From: Oscillospiraceae bacterium
Lineage (GTDB): Bacteria > Bacillota > Clostridia > Oscillospirales > Oscillospiraceae
DNA: 55,343 nucleotides
Direction: 5' to 3'
NCBI GenBank assembly: GCA_016292255.1
Contig: JAEEZZ010000005.1
Coordinates: 1 to 55,343, forward strand
Numbering within the stretch: the stretch's first letter is position 1; each line of letters starts with the position of its first letter. Below are positions 35,812 to 43,757 of this stretch, piece by piece. The translations under genes were made by a program, and so were the position numbers. Under the pieces are notes generated by a model that did no database searches, had not been told where the DNA came from, and was given only the letters and a program-made list of their open reading frames with translations.

Positions 35812-37233
35812 ATGATCTTTACATCTCTTAAATTTCTGACCTTTGCCGTCCTGACGCTGGTTGGCTATTTTGCCCTGCCCAAAAAGCTCCGCTGGATCTG
35901 GCTCACGGCGCTGTCGGTGTACTTCTACCTCTGCGTCGGCCTGAAATACGGTGTTTTTCTGCTGGTCTCCCTGCTGAGCGTCTGGCTCTGCGGTCTCTAC
36001 GTCAAAAAAGGCCGCTGGGTGCTGGTTTTGACGCTGCTGGTCAATCTGGGCCTGCTGGCGGTGCTGAAATACGCGGCCTTCGCGGTGACGAATCTCAATC
36101 GGCTGCCCTTTGTGGCGATCCCCGTGCCGGAATTTGTCGCGCCGCTGGGCATGTCGTTCTACACCTTTTTGAGCGTCAGCTACATCATGGATGTGTACCG
36201 GGAGCTTTCGGAGCCGCAGAAGAATCCGCTGAAGCTCCTGCTGTATCTCTCGTTCTTCCCCCACATCACCCAGGGCCCCATCGACCGGTACGAGACGCTG
36301 GCTCCCCAGCTCTTTGAGGGCCACAGCTTCGATTACGCCCGCTGTGCCGTCGGCCTGCGCCGTGCGCTCTGGGGCTTCTTTGAGAAGCTGGTCATCGCGG
36401 ATCGTCTGGGCCTGCTGGTGGATCCGATCTTTGCAGCACCCGGCAACTATAACGGCATGGAGGTGCTGATTGCCATTTTTGCCTACGCGATTCAGATCTA
36501 CGCGGATTTCGCGGGTTATATGGATATTGCCTGCGGCCTTTGCGAGGTTTTGGGCATCCGGCTCACGGAAAACTTCGACGCCCCCTATTTTTCCGCCTCG
36601 GTGCCGGAATTCTGGCGGCGCTGGCACATGAGCCTGGGCAGCTTCTTCCGGGATTACCTGTTCTATCCTGTGCTCCGCTCCGGCTGGATGCGGAAGCTGA
36701 AGAAGAAGGTTGGCGACCGGAAGAAGGCCAATAAGCTGGCCACGGTCATCGCCCTGGCGGTGGTCTGGACGGCCACGGGAATCTGGCACGGCAGCGCCTG
36801 GCACTATATTGCCTGGGGTATGTACTACGGCGGCCTGATCATCGCCTCCGAGCTGATCCAGTTCAAGCGCCATCTGCCTAAGCCTTTGCAGGTGCTCCGC
36901 ACCTTCCTCCTGGTGCTCTTTGGCTATGTGATTTTCCGGTCGGACAATCTGGCCCGGGCCTGGGAGATCCTGGTTCAGCTGACCCGGTTCGGCGATTCCG
37001 GAGCCAACCTGGGTCTGGATACGCCGGATCTGATCGTGGCCTGTGTCGCCACGGCAATCCTGCTGGTTCACGATATCCTGCGTATTCGGGGCAAGCGCCC
37101 CGGCGAGTTGGTGGCAGCGCTGCCGCTTCCCCTGCGCTGGGTGCTGGTCTATGTCTGCGTGCTGAGCGTGGTGATCTTCGGCGTCTATGGGCCGGAGTAC
37201 AACGCCGCGTCCTTCATCTACTTCGCGTTTTAG
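35812..37233 (+). CDS. MBOAT O-acyltransferase (AlgI/DltB-like), locus 2
   Basis: A 473-residue polytopic protein. APLGMSFYTFLSVSYIMDV, FFPHITQGPIDRY, PEFWRRWHMSLGSFFRDYL and the active-site His in TGIWHGSAWHYIAWG are visible. By family knowledge it takes the acyl group from the ACP on the inside and passes it outward, as DltB does. It has a weak ribosome site and is probably coupled to the ACP gene. Confidence 0.92.
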   Translation: MIFTSLKFLTFAVLTLVGYFALPKKLRWIWLTALSVYFYLCVGLKYGVFLLVSLLSVWLCGLYVKKGRWVLVLTLLVNLGLLAVLKYAAFAVTNLNRLPFVAIPVPEFVAPLGMSFYTFLSVSYIMDVYRELSEPQKNPLKLLLYLSFFPHITQGPIDRYETLAPQLFEGHSFDYARCAVGLRRALWGFFEKLVIADRLGLLVDPIFAAPGNYNGMEVLIAIFAYAIQIYADFAGYMDIACGLCEVLGIRLTENFDAPYFSASVPEFWRRWHMSLGSFFRDYLFYPVLRSGWMRKLKKKVGDRKKANKLATVIALAVVWTATGIWHGSAWHYIAWGMYYGGLIIASELIQFKRHLPKPLQVLRTFLLVLFGYVIFRSDNLARAWEILVQLTRFGDSGANLGLDTPDLIVACVATAILLVHDILRIRGKRPGELVAALPLPLRWVLVYVCVLSVVIFGVYGPEYNAASFIYFAF

Positions 37234-37245
37234 GAGGGCGGCTGC

Positions 37246-38175
37246 ATGAAAAAACATCTATGGAAGCTTGGAAAGACGCTGCTGTTCTGGGCGATTCTGC
37301 TTCTGCTTCTGGTTCAGACCAACTACGTCCTACGGAACAAGAACCTGGCAGAGGAGGTCTACTGCTTCTACCAGGAGGAGCCGAACTCTCTGGACGTGCT
37401 GTTTGTCGGCGCCAGTCATATCATGTGCGGCATCTACCCCGATCTTCTGGAGCAGAACTTCGGGCTGAAAAGCTATGACTGCGCCAGCTCCGCCATGGTT
37501 CTGCCCCAGTGCTACTATCAGCTTTTGGAGGCTCTGCGCTATCAGACGCCGAAGCTGGTGGTGCTGGACGCCTCCGGCTCTGCTTTCGGTGACGTCAAGA
37601 CCGGCACCGCGGAATATGCCCATATCCAGCTGGATAACTTCCGCTTCTCCGCCAACAAGATCGCGGCAATCTATGATTTGATCGAGCCGGAATCCCGGAA
37701 GGAGTACCTGTTTCCGCTGATTGTATTCCACACCCGCTGGAAGGAGCTGAAATGCCAGGATCTGGAGCCCATTGTCTCCGACACCCGGGGCGCCGTGGTC
37801 TATACCAAGCAGGCGGTGGTGGGGGAGCTGCCGACCCTGATTCCCAGGGAGGATCGGACTCCCCTGGCCGAGGTTCCGGAAAGCTACCTGCGCAAGTGCC
37901 TCGACGAATGCAGGGCACGGGACATTCCTGTTCTGTTGCTCTGCACCCCAACCCTCTATGACGAGCAGACCCAGCGTATGTACAACAGCGTCGATCCGAT
38001 CGCCGCGGAATACGGCGTGCCCTATCTGAACCTCCACTACAGCTTGGACGAGATGGGCTTTGACCTCCGGACAGATATGGCCGACGAGGGCCACTGCAAC
38101 GACAAGGGCGCTGCCAAGGTGACGGCCTATGTGGGCGCGTATATCATGGAGATGCTGGGGAACAATGAAAACTGA
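37246..38175 (+). CDS. SGNH-like membrane-anchored protein (DltD/AlgX-type partner)
   Basis: A 309-residue protein with a signal-anchor helix (about 10-29). Block I is LFVGASHIMCGIYP with Ser in GAS. The C-terminal Asp-His pair is in MADEGHCNDKGA. ASSAMVLPQCYYQL and KLVVLDASGS are further family strands. It is the last gene of the operon, 12 bp after the MBOAT gene, and is the likely final transferase to the surface polymer. The polymer is unknown. Confidence 0.82.
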   Translation: MKKHLWKLGKTLLFWAILLLLLVQTNYVLRNKNLAEEVYCFYQEEPNSLDVLFVGASHIMCGIYPDLLEQNFGLKSYDCASSAMVLPQCYYQLLEALRYQTPKLVVLDASGSAFGDVKTGTAEYAHIQLDNFRFSANKIAAIYDLIEPESRKEYLFPLIVFHTRWKELKCQDLEPIVSDTRGAVVYTKQAVVGELPTLIPREDRTPLAEVPESYLRKCLDECRARDIPVLLLCTPTLYDEQTQRMYNSVDPIAAEYGVPYLNLHYSLDEMGFDLRTDMADEGHCNDKGAAKVTAYVGAYIMEMLGNNEN

Positions 38176-38227
38176 AAAGAATCATTGAAACCTGGTACCG
38201 TGTATGATCGCTGTGAACAATGAAAAG

Positions 38228-38267
38228 GCGAGAGGATGAAACGCTGCGTTCATCCTCTCGCTTTTTT
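38228..38267 (+). terminator. Terminator of the FkbH-ACP-MBOAT-SGNH operon
   Basis: 13-bp stem GCGAGAGGATGAA / TTCATCCTCTCGC with an 8-base loop, followed by TTTTTTC. Confidence 0.92.
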
Positions 38268-38269
38268 CT

Positions 38270-39040
38270 TTAGATCTTGACCTTCTCGCCGATCGAGCAG
38301 TTGGCGTCGGTGGTGAGGGTGCCGGAGTACTCCACCCGGTCGATGACACATTCCGGCCCGATGTGGACGTTCACGCCCCGGACGGTCTGGCAGTCGGTGT
38401 ATTCCAGGTCGATCTCGTCGGCCTCGATCTGCTCGCAGTTCAGATGGACGCGGCGCTTGAAGCCCAGAATGACGAAGCTGCCGTTCCTCTTTTTCACCTG
38501 CACCCTTCCGCCGCCGATGCTGCGGATCATGCTGTCGCCGCTGAGCTCGATCGCCACGGTCTCGGCGTTCAGCAGGCCGTCGATGCTCAGCGCGCCGGAG
38601 GATCTGAAACGCTCCGCCTGTACGTCGCCGGGGGTCTTCAGCACGCCGCTGACGGCGATCTCGTTGCCGCTGATGTTGCCCTCTGCCTTGCAGACGCCGG
38701 AGACGGAGAGAGAACCCACCCGGAGCTCACCCTCGGAGTTGAAGCTGCCGGAGACGGAAAGGGCCTCTTGAACCGCAGCGCTGCCCTCCACGTGGATGGA
38801 GCCGGAGGTCTTGACGAGATTGGCGGACAGGCTGCCCTCCACCTTCGTTGCGCCGGAGCAGTGGAGCTCCCCGTGGACGGTGAGCTCGCCCTCCTCTACC
38901 TTGCAGGCGCCCGAGACGTGCATGGAATCGCACTCAATGCTGCCCTGGAGCTTGCCGGAGCCGCTGATGTTCACGGAGCCGTAGCGTCCGCCGCCCATTT
39001 TTCCGCTGCCGCTGATATGGATATCGTTGTTATTTGTCAT
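38270..39040 (-). CDS. Bactofilin-like / YhbE-type polymer-forming protein
   Basis: A 256-residue β-helix protein made of short imperfect repeats such as ISGSGKM, VSGACKVEEGEL, CSGATKVEGSL and VSGVCKAEGNI. It resembles the bactofilin (polymer-forming cytoskeletal) fold and Bacillus YhbE/YhbF. There are no membrane helices. It overlaps the MerR-like gene upstream by 11 bp, the same arrangement as Bacillus yhbD-yhbE. Role in this organism unknown. Confidence 0.8.
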   Translation of the reverse strand: MTNNNDIHISGSGKMGGGRYGSVNISGSGKLQGSIECDSMHVSGACKVEEGELTVHGELHCSGATKVEGSLSANLVKTSGSIHVEGSAAVQEALSVSGSFNSEGELRVGSLSVSGVCKAEGNISGNEIAVSGVLKTPGDVQAERFRSSGALSIDGLLNAETVAIELSGDSMIRSIGGGRVQVKKRNGSFVILGFKRRVHLNCEQIEADEIDLEYTDCQTVRGVNVHIGPECVIDRVEYSGTLTTDANCSIGEKVKI

Positions 39041-39428
39041 GTTGTAATACTCCTTTCAAATTTTCCAAAAGTTCGGTTTGTAGCTCGCCTAATACCAGCC
39101 GGACAGAGTCCAGCTCCTCCAGGGGATAGCGGTGCAGGCCGTAGGCGTCCTGGATCAGCAGCACCGGCATTGGGGCAGGTGAGACGGGCTCGTCCCTGTG
39201 ATTCAGCTCCCGGGCCAGCTCCTCCAGGGAGGCCTTGCGCTCCTGGATCAGCTCCATCCGGGGGATGATCTGCTCCCGTCGGAAGTAGGTCTCCTGTCCG
39301 GTGGAGGTGGAACGCCGGATGAACCAATCCTCGGGGATCAGTCCCATCCGCTTCCAGCGGTAGAGCGCCCCGTAGGAGATCCCGAACATTTCCAGCAGTT
39401 CCTTTTTGGAAATCAAATTGTCGTCCAT
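39030..39428 (-). CDS. YhbD-like DUF4004 MerR-type regulator
   Basis: A 132-residue protein. ISKKELLEMFGISYGALYRWKRMGLIPEDWFIRR is a MerR-like winged helix, named here by its core SYGALYRWKRMGLIP, followed by FRREQIIPRMELIQERK. RBS AAGGAGG is 5 bases before the ATG at 39428. Tandem GTTAC palindromes overlap its promoter, so autoregulation is likely. It is probably the regulator of the bactofilin-like gene it overlaps. Confidence 0.82.
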   Translation of the reverse strand: MDDNLISKKELLEMFGISYGALYRWKRMGLIPEDWFIRRSTSTGQETYFRREQIIPRMELIQERKASLEELARELNHRDEPVSPAPMPVLLIQDAYGLHRYPLEELDSVRLVLGELQTELLENLKGVLQHDK

Positions 39429-39449
39429 ATGTCCTCCTTTCATCACATC

Positions 39450-39518
39450 GTTACGTCACACTGTTACGTAACATTGTTACCGTGACTGCATCATAGCATA
39501 ACATTGTTACGTTGTCAA
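39450..39518 (-). promoter_or_regulatory. yhbD-like promoter with repeated GTAACATTGTTAC operators
   Basis: Minus-strand TTGACA (39513-39518), 17-bp spacer, TATGAT (39490-39495). Palindromes: GTAACATTGTTAC (39468-39480), ATAACATTGTTAC in the spacer (39498-39510) and TGTTACGTAACA (39462-39473), plus the half site GTTACGTCAC (39450-39459). Confidence 0.75.
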
Positions 39519-39526
39519 GCATAAAA

Positions 39527-39580
39527 TTCCCCGAACAGAAAAAAAGCGCACCGCAATGCGCTTTTTTTCTGTTCGGGGAA
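39527..39580 (-). terminator. fba terminator within a 24-bp stem
   Basis: Arms TTCCCCGAACAG… and …CTGTTCGGGGAA enclose GCGCA-CCGCAA-TGCGC with flanking A/T runs. It works as an intrinsic terminator on the minus strand after fba. Confidence 0.88.
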
Positions 39581-39644
39581 TAAAACACCCGACACGGAAA
39601 CCTGTACCGTCGAAGCAAAACGCCCCGACGAAGGATATGATACG

Positions 39645-40613
39645 TTACGCCTTCCCGGCGCAGCCCAGGACGTCGATCAGCTTGTGGCGCACCAGCTCCT
39701 TGATGTTGGCGCGGGCGGGCTTCAGGTACTCTCTGGGATCGAACTTGTCGGGATGCTCAGCCATGAACTGCCGGATGGTGCCGGTCATGGCAAGGCGCAG
39801 GTCGGAGTCGATGTTGATCTTGCAGACGGCGGAGCGGGCGGCCTGACGGAGCTGCTCCTCGGGAATGCCAACAGCGTCGGGCATCTTGCCGCCGTTGGCG
39901 TTGATCATGGCCACGTAGTTCTGGGGCACGGAGGAAGAGCCGTGGAGCACGATGGGGAAGCCGGGCAGACGCTTGGTGATCTCCTCCAGCACGTCGAAGC
40001 GCAGGGGAGGCGGCACCAGGATGCCTTTCTCGTTGCGGGTGCACTGGGCGGCGGTGAACTTGTAGGCGCCGTGGGAGGTGCCGATGGCGATGGCCAGGGA
40101 GTCGCAGCCGGTTTTGGAAACGAACTCCTCCACCTCCTCGGGACGGGTGTAGGAGGCGGCGTGGGAGGCCACCTTGACCTCGTCCTCGATGCCGGCCAGG
40201 GTGCCCAGCTCAGCCTCGACGACCACGCCGTGGTCGTGGGCGTACTCCACCACCTTGCGGGTGATCTCAATGTTCTCAGCGAAGGGCTTGGAGGAGGCGT
40301 CGATCATGACGGAGGTGAAGCCGCCGTCGATGCAGGACTTGCAGGTCTCGAAGTCGGGGCCGTGGTCCAGGTGCAGGGCGATGGGGATCTCGGGGCACTC
40401 AATCACAGCGGCCTCCACCAGCTTCACCAGGTAGGTGTGGTTGGCGTAGGCGCGGGCGCCCTTGGAGACCTGGAGGATCACGGGAGCCTTTTCTTCCTTG
40501 CAGGCTTCGGTGATGCCCTGCACGATCTCCATGTTGTTGACGTTGAAAGCGCCGATGGCGTAGCCGCCGTCGTAGGCCTTCTTGAACATATCAGTTGTGG
40601 TTACCAGAGGCAT
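39645..40613 (-). CDS. fba: Class II fructose-bisphosphate aldolase
   Basis: A 322-residue zinc aldolase of glycolysis. The zinc and substrate residues are in ALHLDHGPDFE, GFTSVMIDAS, VEAELGTLAG, IGTSHGAYKF and VLHGSSSVP, all intact. RBS AGGAG lies 8 bases before the ATG at 40613, three codons inside the longest frame. Its promoter is at 40648-40675. Single-gene unit. Confidence 0.96.
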   Translation of the reverse strand: MPLVTTTDMFKKAYDGGYAIGAFNVNNMEIVQGITEACKEEKAPVILQVSKGARAYANHTYLVKLVEAAVIECPEIPIALHLDHGPDFETCKSCIDGGFTSVMIDASSKPFAENIEITRKVVEYAHDHGVVVEAELGTLAGIEDEVKVASHAASYTRPEEVEEFVSKTGCDSLAIAIGTSHGAYKFTAAQCTRNEKGILVPPPLRFDVLEEITKRLPGFPIVLHGSSSVPQNYVAMINANGGKMPDAVGIPEEQLRQAARSAVCKINIDSDLRLAMTGTIRQFMAEHPDKFDPREYLKPARANIKELVRHKLIDVLGCAGKA

Positions 40614-40647
40614 AGTACACACTCCTTTTTGTTATTTTGCCACGTCT

Positions 40648-40675
40648 ATTGTAGCATATTTCCTGGGAAATACAA
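40648..40675 (-). promoter_or_regulatory. fba: fba promoter
   Basis: Minus-strand TTGTAT (40670-40675), 16-bp spacer, TACAAT (40648-40653). Confidence 0.6.
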
Positions 40676-40703
40676 GCCCTTTTTTCCGGGTTCAAAGTTC
40701 AGT

Positions 40704-40754
40704 GTAGGGGCGCACATTGTGCGCCAGCGTAGGGGGCGGCTTCCCAGACGCCCC
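40704..40754. repeat. Two adjacent GTAG palindromes of different families
   Basis: 40704-40725 has the core GCGCACATTGTGCGC, and 40729-40754 has GGGGCG…CGCCCC arms. Both begin with GTAG and point the same way, upstream of fba and downstream of the pyrF-like gene. Confidence 0.75.
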
Positions 40755-40829
40755 GAACCTTGCCGAAACAGGAACGCTCGGGCTGTCGGGACACAGGCAG
40801 TTACCGGGTGCGCCCGCCACCCGTACCGC

Positions 40830-41750
40830 TTACAGCACCGTCACGTATGCCTCCAGCTGCTTTTTCATTTTCTCCACGGCGGCGACGGCGGCTTCGGGGT
40901 AATCCACGCCTGACTGCTCCCGCCATGCGCCCAGGATGGAGCGGGAGGCGCAGACTGCGGCCCCGTGGCCCAGCCGGTCGAAGGCGTAGGCCGCGTGCTT
41001 GGCGACCCCGCCCTGGGCCCCGTAGCCGGGCACCAGGAAGAACAGGGAGTCATAGCGCTTGCGGAGGGCCTGGATGGCGCTGGGGCTGCTGAGCCCCACC
41101 ACGGCTCCTACCTCGCCGTAGCCGCACTTGCCGAACAGATCCGTGCTCCAGCGCAGGGTCAGATCGGCCATGGCGGTGTAGATCACCCGCCCGCCGGAGA
41201 CCAGATCCTGCACCTCAGCCGAGGATCTGTTGGAGGACTTCACCACCACAAAAAGGTTCTTGGCATCGGCCCCCTTGAGCCAGGGCAGATAGGGCTTGAT
41301 CCCGTCGCTGCCCAGATAGCCGTTCAGCACCAGCCCGTCGCAGGGGTAGGGGAAGACCCGTTCCTCGCCGCAGGGGATGCCGCCGAAGACGCTCTCCGCG
41401 CTGATGGCGGCAATGTGCCCCACGTCGGTGCGCATGGTCTCCAGCAGCACATAGTAGCCCTGCTTTTTGGCGTAGGCCAGCAGCTCCTGCATGACCTTCA
41501 CCCCCTGCCAGCCCAGGGCGTCGAAGCAGGCAGCCTGTACCTTGACGGCGGGGACGAGCTTTTTCAGCGCGTCCAGGATCCCCTTGCAGAAGCGGAGGTA
41601 GCCCTCGGCCAGGGCCTCCACGCTGTCGCCCAGCTGATCGCGGCACTGGGCCAGCAACTCCGGCGGGATCAGCTCCGGCGTGGGATCCAGCCCCACCACG
41701 ATCGGGGTTTTGAGCTTGCGGATCTTGCTTTGCAGCAGGTCGATGGACAT
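40830..41750 (-). CDS. PyrF-like (OMP decarboxylase type 2) protein lacking the catalytic lysine
   Basis: A 306-residue protein that aligns along its whole length with type-2 orotidine 5'-phosphate decarboxylase: VVGLDPTPELIP, VKVQAACFDALGWQG, VLNGYLGSDGIKPYL, VKSSNRSS, VGAVVGLSSP, LVPGYGAQGG and the C-terminal CASRSIL. The D-x-K-R-x-D active-site motif reads ETMRTD (codons at 41421-41438), so the first Asp is Glu and the proton-donating Lys is Met. The codons are clear. Either the motif is served differently or this is a pseudoenzyme. No other pyr gene is nearby. Confidence 0.75.
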   Translation of the reverse strand: MSIDLLQSKIRKLKTPIVVGLDPTPELIPPELLAQCRDQLGDSVEALAEGYLRFCKGILDALKKLVPAVKVQAACFDALGWQGVKVMQELLAYAKKQGYYVLLETMRTDVGHIAAISAESVFGGIPCGEERVFPYPCDGLVLNGYLGSDGIKPYLPWLKGADAKNLFVVVKSSNRSSAEVQDLVSGGRVIYTAMADLTLRWSTDLFGKCGYGEVGAVVGLSSPSAIQALRKRYDSLFFLVPGYGAQGGVAKHAAYAFDRLGHGAAVCASRSILGAWREQSGVDYPEAAVAAVEKMKKQLEAYVTVL

Positions 41751-41856
41751 ACGAATCCCCCATTCTTTTTTTCTCTATTATATCAGAAAATTGTAAAATA
41801 AACAGTGTTTTTTAAAAAATTAAGGGAAAAATAATCGGGAAAGGAGGCGAAAAAAC

Positions 41857-42024
41857 ATGACGATCAAGGGCTTTGTGTGGGGTCTCGGCCTCGGTATGGT
41901 GGGCGGCGCGGTGGCCGCTTCCGTTTTGCCGAAGCAGCCCCAGGTACGACAGGCCGTGACCAAGGCTGCGGACAGCGTGGAAAGCGCCGTGGAAACGGCA
42001 AAAAGCGCGATCATCGGGAATTGA
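41857..42024 (+). CDS. Small membrane protein, 55 residues
   Basis: AAAGGAGG lies 9 bases before the ATG. The protein reads MTIKGFVWGLGLGMVGGAVA at its start, a Gly-zipper helix (residues 5-22), then a polar amphipathic tail rich in Val, Ala, Lys and Glu (VTKAADSVESAVETAKSAI). The pattern resembles YtxH-like small envelope proteins. It is transcribed alone, divergent from the pyrF-like gene, and ends before a strong hairpin. Confidence 0.72.
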   Translation: MTIKGFVWGLGLGMVGGAVAASVLPKQPQVRQAVTKAADSVESAVETAKSAIIGN

Positions 42025-42050
42025 TGATACGCGCAGCCGGTAAGGATACG

Positions 42051-42084
42051 CACAGCCGGTTCGGAAAATTCCGAACCGGCTGTG
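42051..42084. terminator. Hairpin between convergent genes
   Basis: 16-bp perfect stem CACAGCCGGTTCGGAA / complement with a 2-base loop. T-tracts are weak on both sides. Confidence 0.65.
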
Positions 42085-42119
42085 CTGATACGCATTCTAA
42101 ATAGAGAATCAATCGATAA

Positions 42120-43757
42120 TCAATCTTCCTGCTGCCTTTGGTAGTGCACGATCCGCAGCTCACCGTTCACGAAGGTCACTTTGGCCGTTCCCTGTCCGTA
42201 GACGGTCAGGATGCCGTCGCGTTCCAACTGCTCCGCTTCCTCTGCGGTCAGATGCAGAACAGAAGAATCACGATCCACGTATCTGGGGTCCACCAGAGAG
42301 CTCCCTTTTCCTGCCTCGCGCAGCGCCTGCTCCTCGTCCCAGTTCAGCGCACGGACAGGCTCGCCATCTGTCACGTAGTAGGCCGAGATCAAATCATCGT
42401 CCGCCAGCACGTAGATCTTGAAGCTCACGTCGTAGACGAGCCTTCCGTTTTCCTCGTGGGAGTCGCTGCCGGAAATGGAGCCGATGGCAAAGCGGGGGGA
42501 CGGATCGCCAAGCCCAACCCCGCCGGAGAGGACGCCGTCTTTCAATTCGATCCCATTGAAGCTGGTTCCATCCTCTGGGGAGACCGTTTTGCCGGTGGTC
42601 CGGATCAGAAAGGCGTTGAGCTCGTCCAGTGTTACTTCCACCCAACCCTTGCCGTTATGGAAGAAACCCAGGGCAAATTTCACCAGCTCCTCTTCGGTGC
42701 CCAGCTCGTCGCTGTCCGTGACACCTTCCTTCACAAAAGCAGTCAGCAGGGGATTGAGCTCGGCAGCAAGCTCGTTCTCATCCAGATCCGCAGGGATTTC
42801 CTTGTACTTGATCAGCTCATAGCCCACCAGCCGCAGGTCGCCGTCCACGTATTCCACCCAGGCCTGCCCGTCCGATACGAATCCAAGCTCTCCGGCCTCC
42901 ACCTTTGCATCGGCCTCTTCCGTGGTGAGCTCCAGCAGCGCAGGATCATAGCCGTATTGGTTCAGGTGTTCGTAAATACGGAACGACACTGAGAGAACGA
43001 CCCGACCTTCCCGGTCATAGGGATTGTTGTCCAGAATGATGCCGATGGCAAAGCAGTTGTGCGGGTCTCCGGCGCCGCCGTCCCAGGAGAAGGTACCGTC
43101 CTGGTAGCGGATATGTCCCTCGTTATAGCTGGCTCCGTCCTCCGGGGAGACAGTCCTGCCGACGATCCGGTTCAGGAACTCGTTGACCTGTTCCAGCGAT
43201 ATCTCCGTAATGCGCTTTTTCCCGAACAAGGTAATGGAGTTCAGGTCAAAGTAGCTCACCGCGAAATCGACAAGCTGCGCTTCGTCTACGGTCCAGCTGT
43301 CAAAGGAACCGACGCCTAACTGTGCAAAGTCCGACAGCAGCGGATTCAGCTTCAGCTTGATCTCGTCAAGGGAGGGGCGCTCCACCTGCGGCGCGGTCGT
43401 TTCCACCACCGGCTCGGTCGCCGGGTTGGTTTCTACAGGGAGCGCGGTTTCCTGGATCTCAGTGGGAAGCGTGGTCTCGATCACGGAGGGGACGGTGCTT
43501 GCGGTGGTGCTGAGGGCAGCGGCGGGGTACTGGTTGCTGCGATTCAAAAGTGCCTTCACGCCGAAGCCGCCCGCGACGATCAGCGCGACGGACGCGGCAA
43601 GGGCAAGGCCCTGCTTCCAGTCAAATGCGTGCTTGGATGCTTTCACTTCCATAATCTCCTTCTCTTCTTTGATGATCTGCATATTCTTGTCCAAAGGGGT
43701 CAGCGGACAGTTTTTGTCTTCATACAGATCCATCAGATCAGTGATCTTGTATTTCAT
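42120..43757 (-). CDS. Membrane anti-sigma factor-like protein with duplicated exodomain
   Basis: A 545-residue protein. Residues 1-47 are cytoplasmic, 48-68 are a transmembrane helix, and 75-125 are a Thr/Pro/Val/Glu linker. The outside part holds two similar units: RTVSPEDGASYNEG…FAIGIILD…VVLSVSFRIYEHL and KTVSPEDGTSFNGI…FAIGSISG…LVYDVSFKIYVLA. Its start overlaps the sigma factor stop by ATGA, the usual pairing for an ECF anti-sigma. The short N-terminus would bind sigma inside. Signal unknown. Confidence 0.75.
   Translation of the reverse strand: MKYKITDLMDLYEDKNCPLTPLDKNMQIIKEEKEIMEVKASKHAFDWKQGLALAASVALIVAGGFGVKALLNRSNQYPAAALSTTASTVPSVIETTLPTEIQETALPVETNPATEPVVETTAPQVERPSLDEIKLKLNPLLSDFAQLGVGSFDSWTVDEAQLVDFAVSYFDLNSITLFGKKRITEISLEQVNEFLNRIVGRTVSPEDGASYNEGHIRYQDGTFSWDGGAGDPHNCFAIGIILDNNPYDREGRVVLSVSFRIYEHLNQYGYDPALLELTTEEADAKVEAGELGFVSDGQAWVEYVDGDLRLVGYELIKYKEIPADLDENELAAELNPLLTAFVKEGVTDSDELGTEEELVKFALGFFHNGKGWVEVTLDELNAFLIRTTGKTVSPEDGTSFNGIELKDGVLSGGVGLGDPSPRFAIGSISGSDSHEENGRLVYDVSFKIYVLADDDLISAYYVTDGEPVRALNWDEEQALREAGKGSSLVDPRYVDRDSSVLHLTAEEAEQLERDGILTVYGQGTAKVTFVNGELRIVHYQRQQED

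Noticed and set aside
33706..38175. Canonical dlt operon (D-alanylation)
   Set aside because: No DltA adenylation enzyme is present. The first gene is an FkbH-like HAD protein, so the loaded group is unlikely to be D-alanine.
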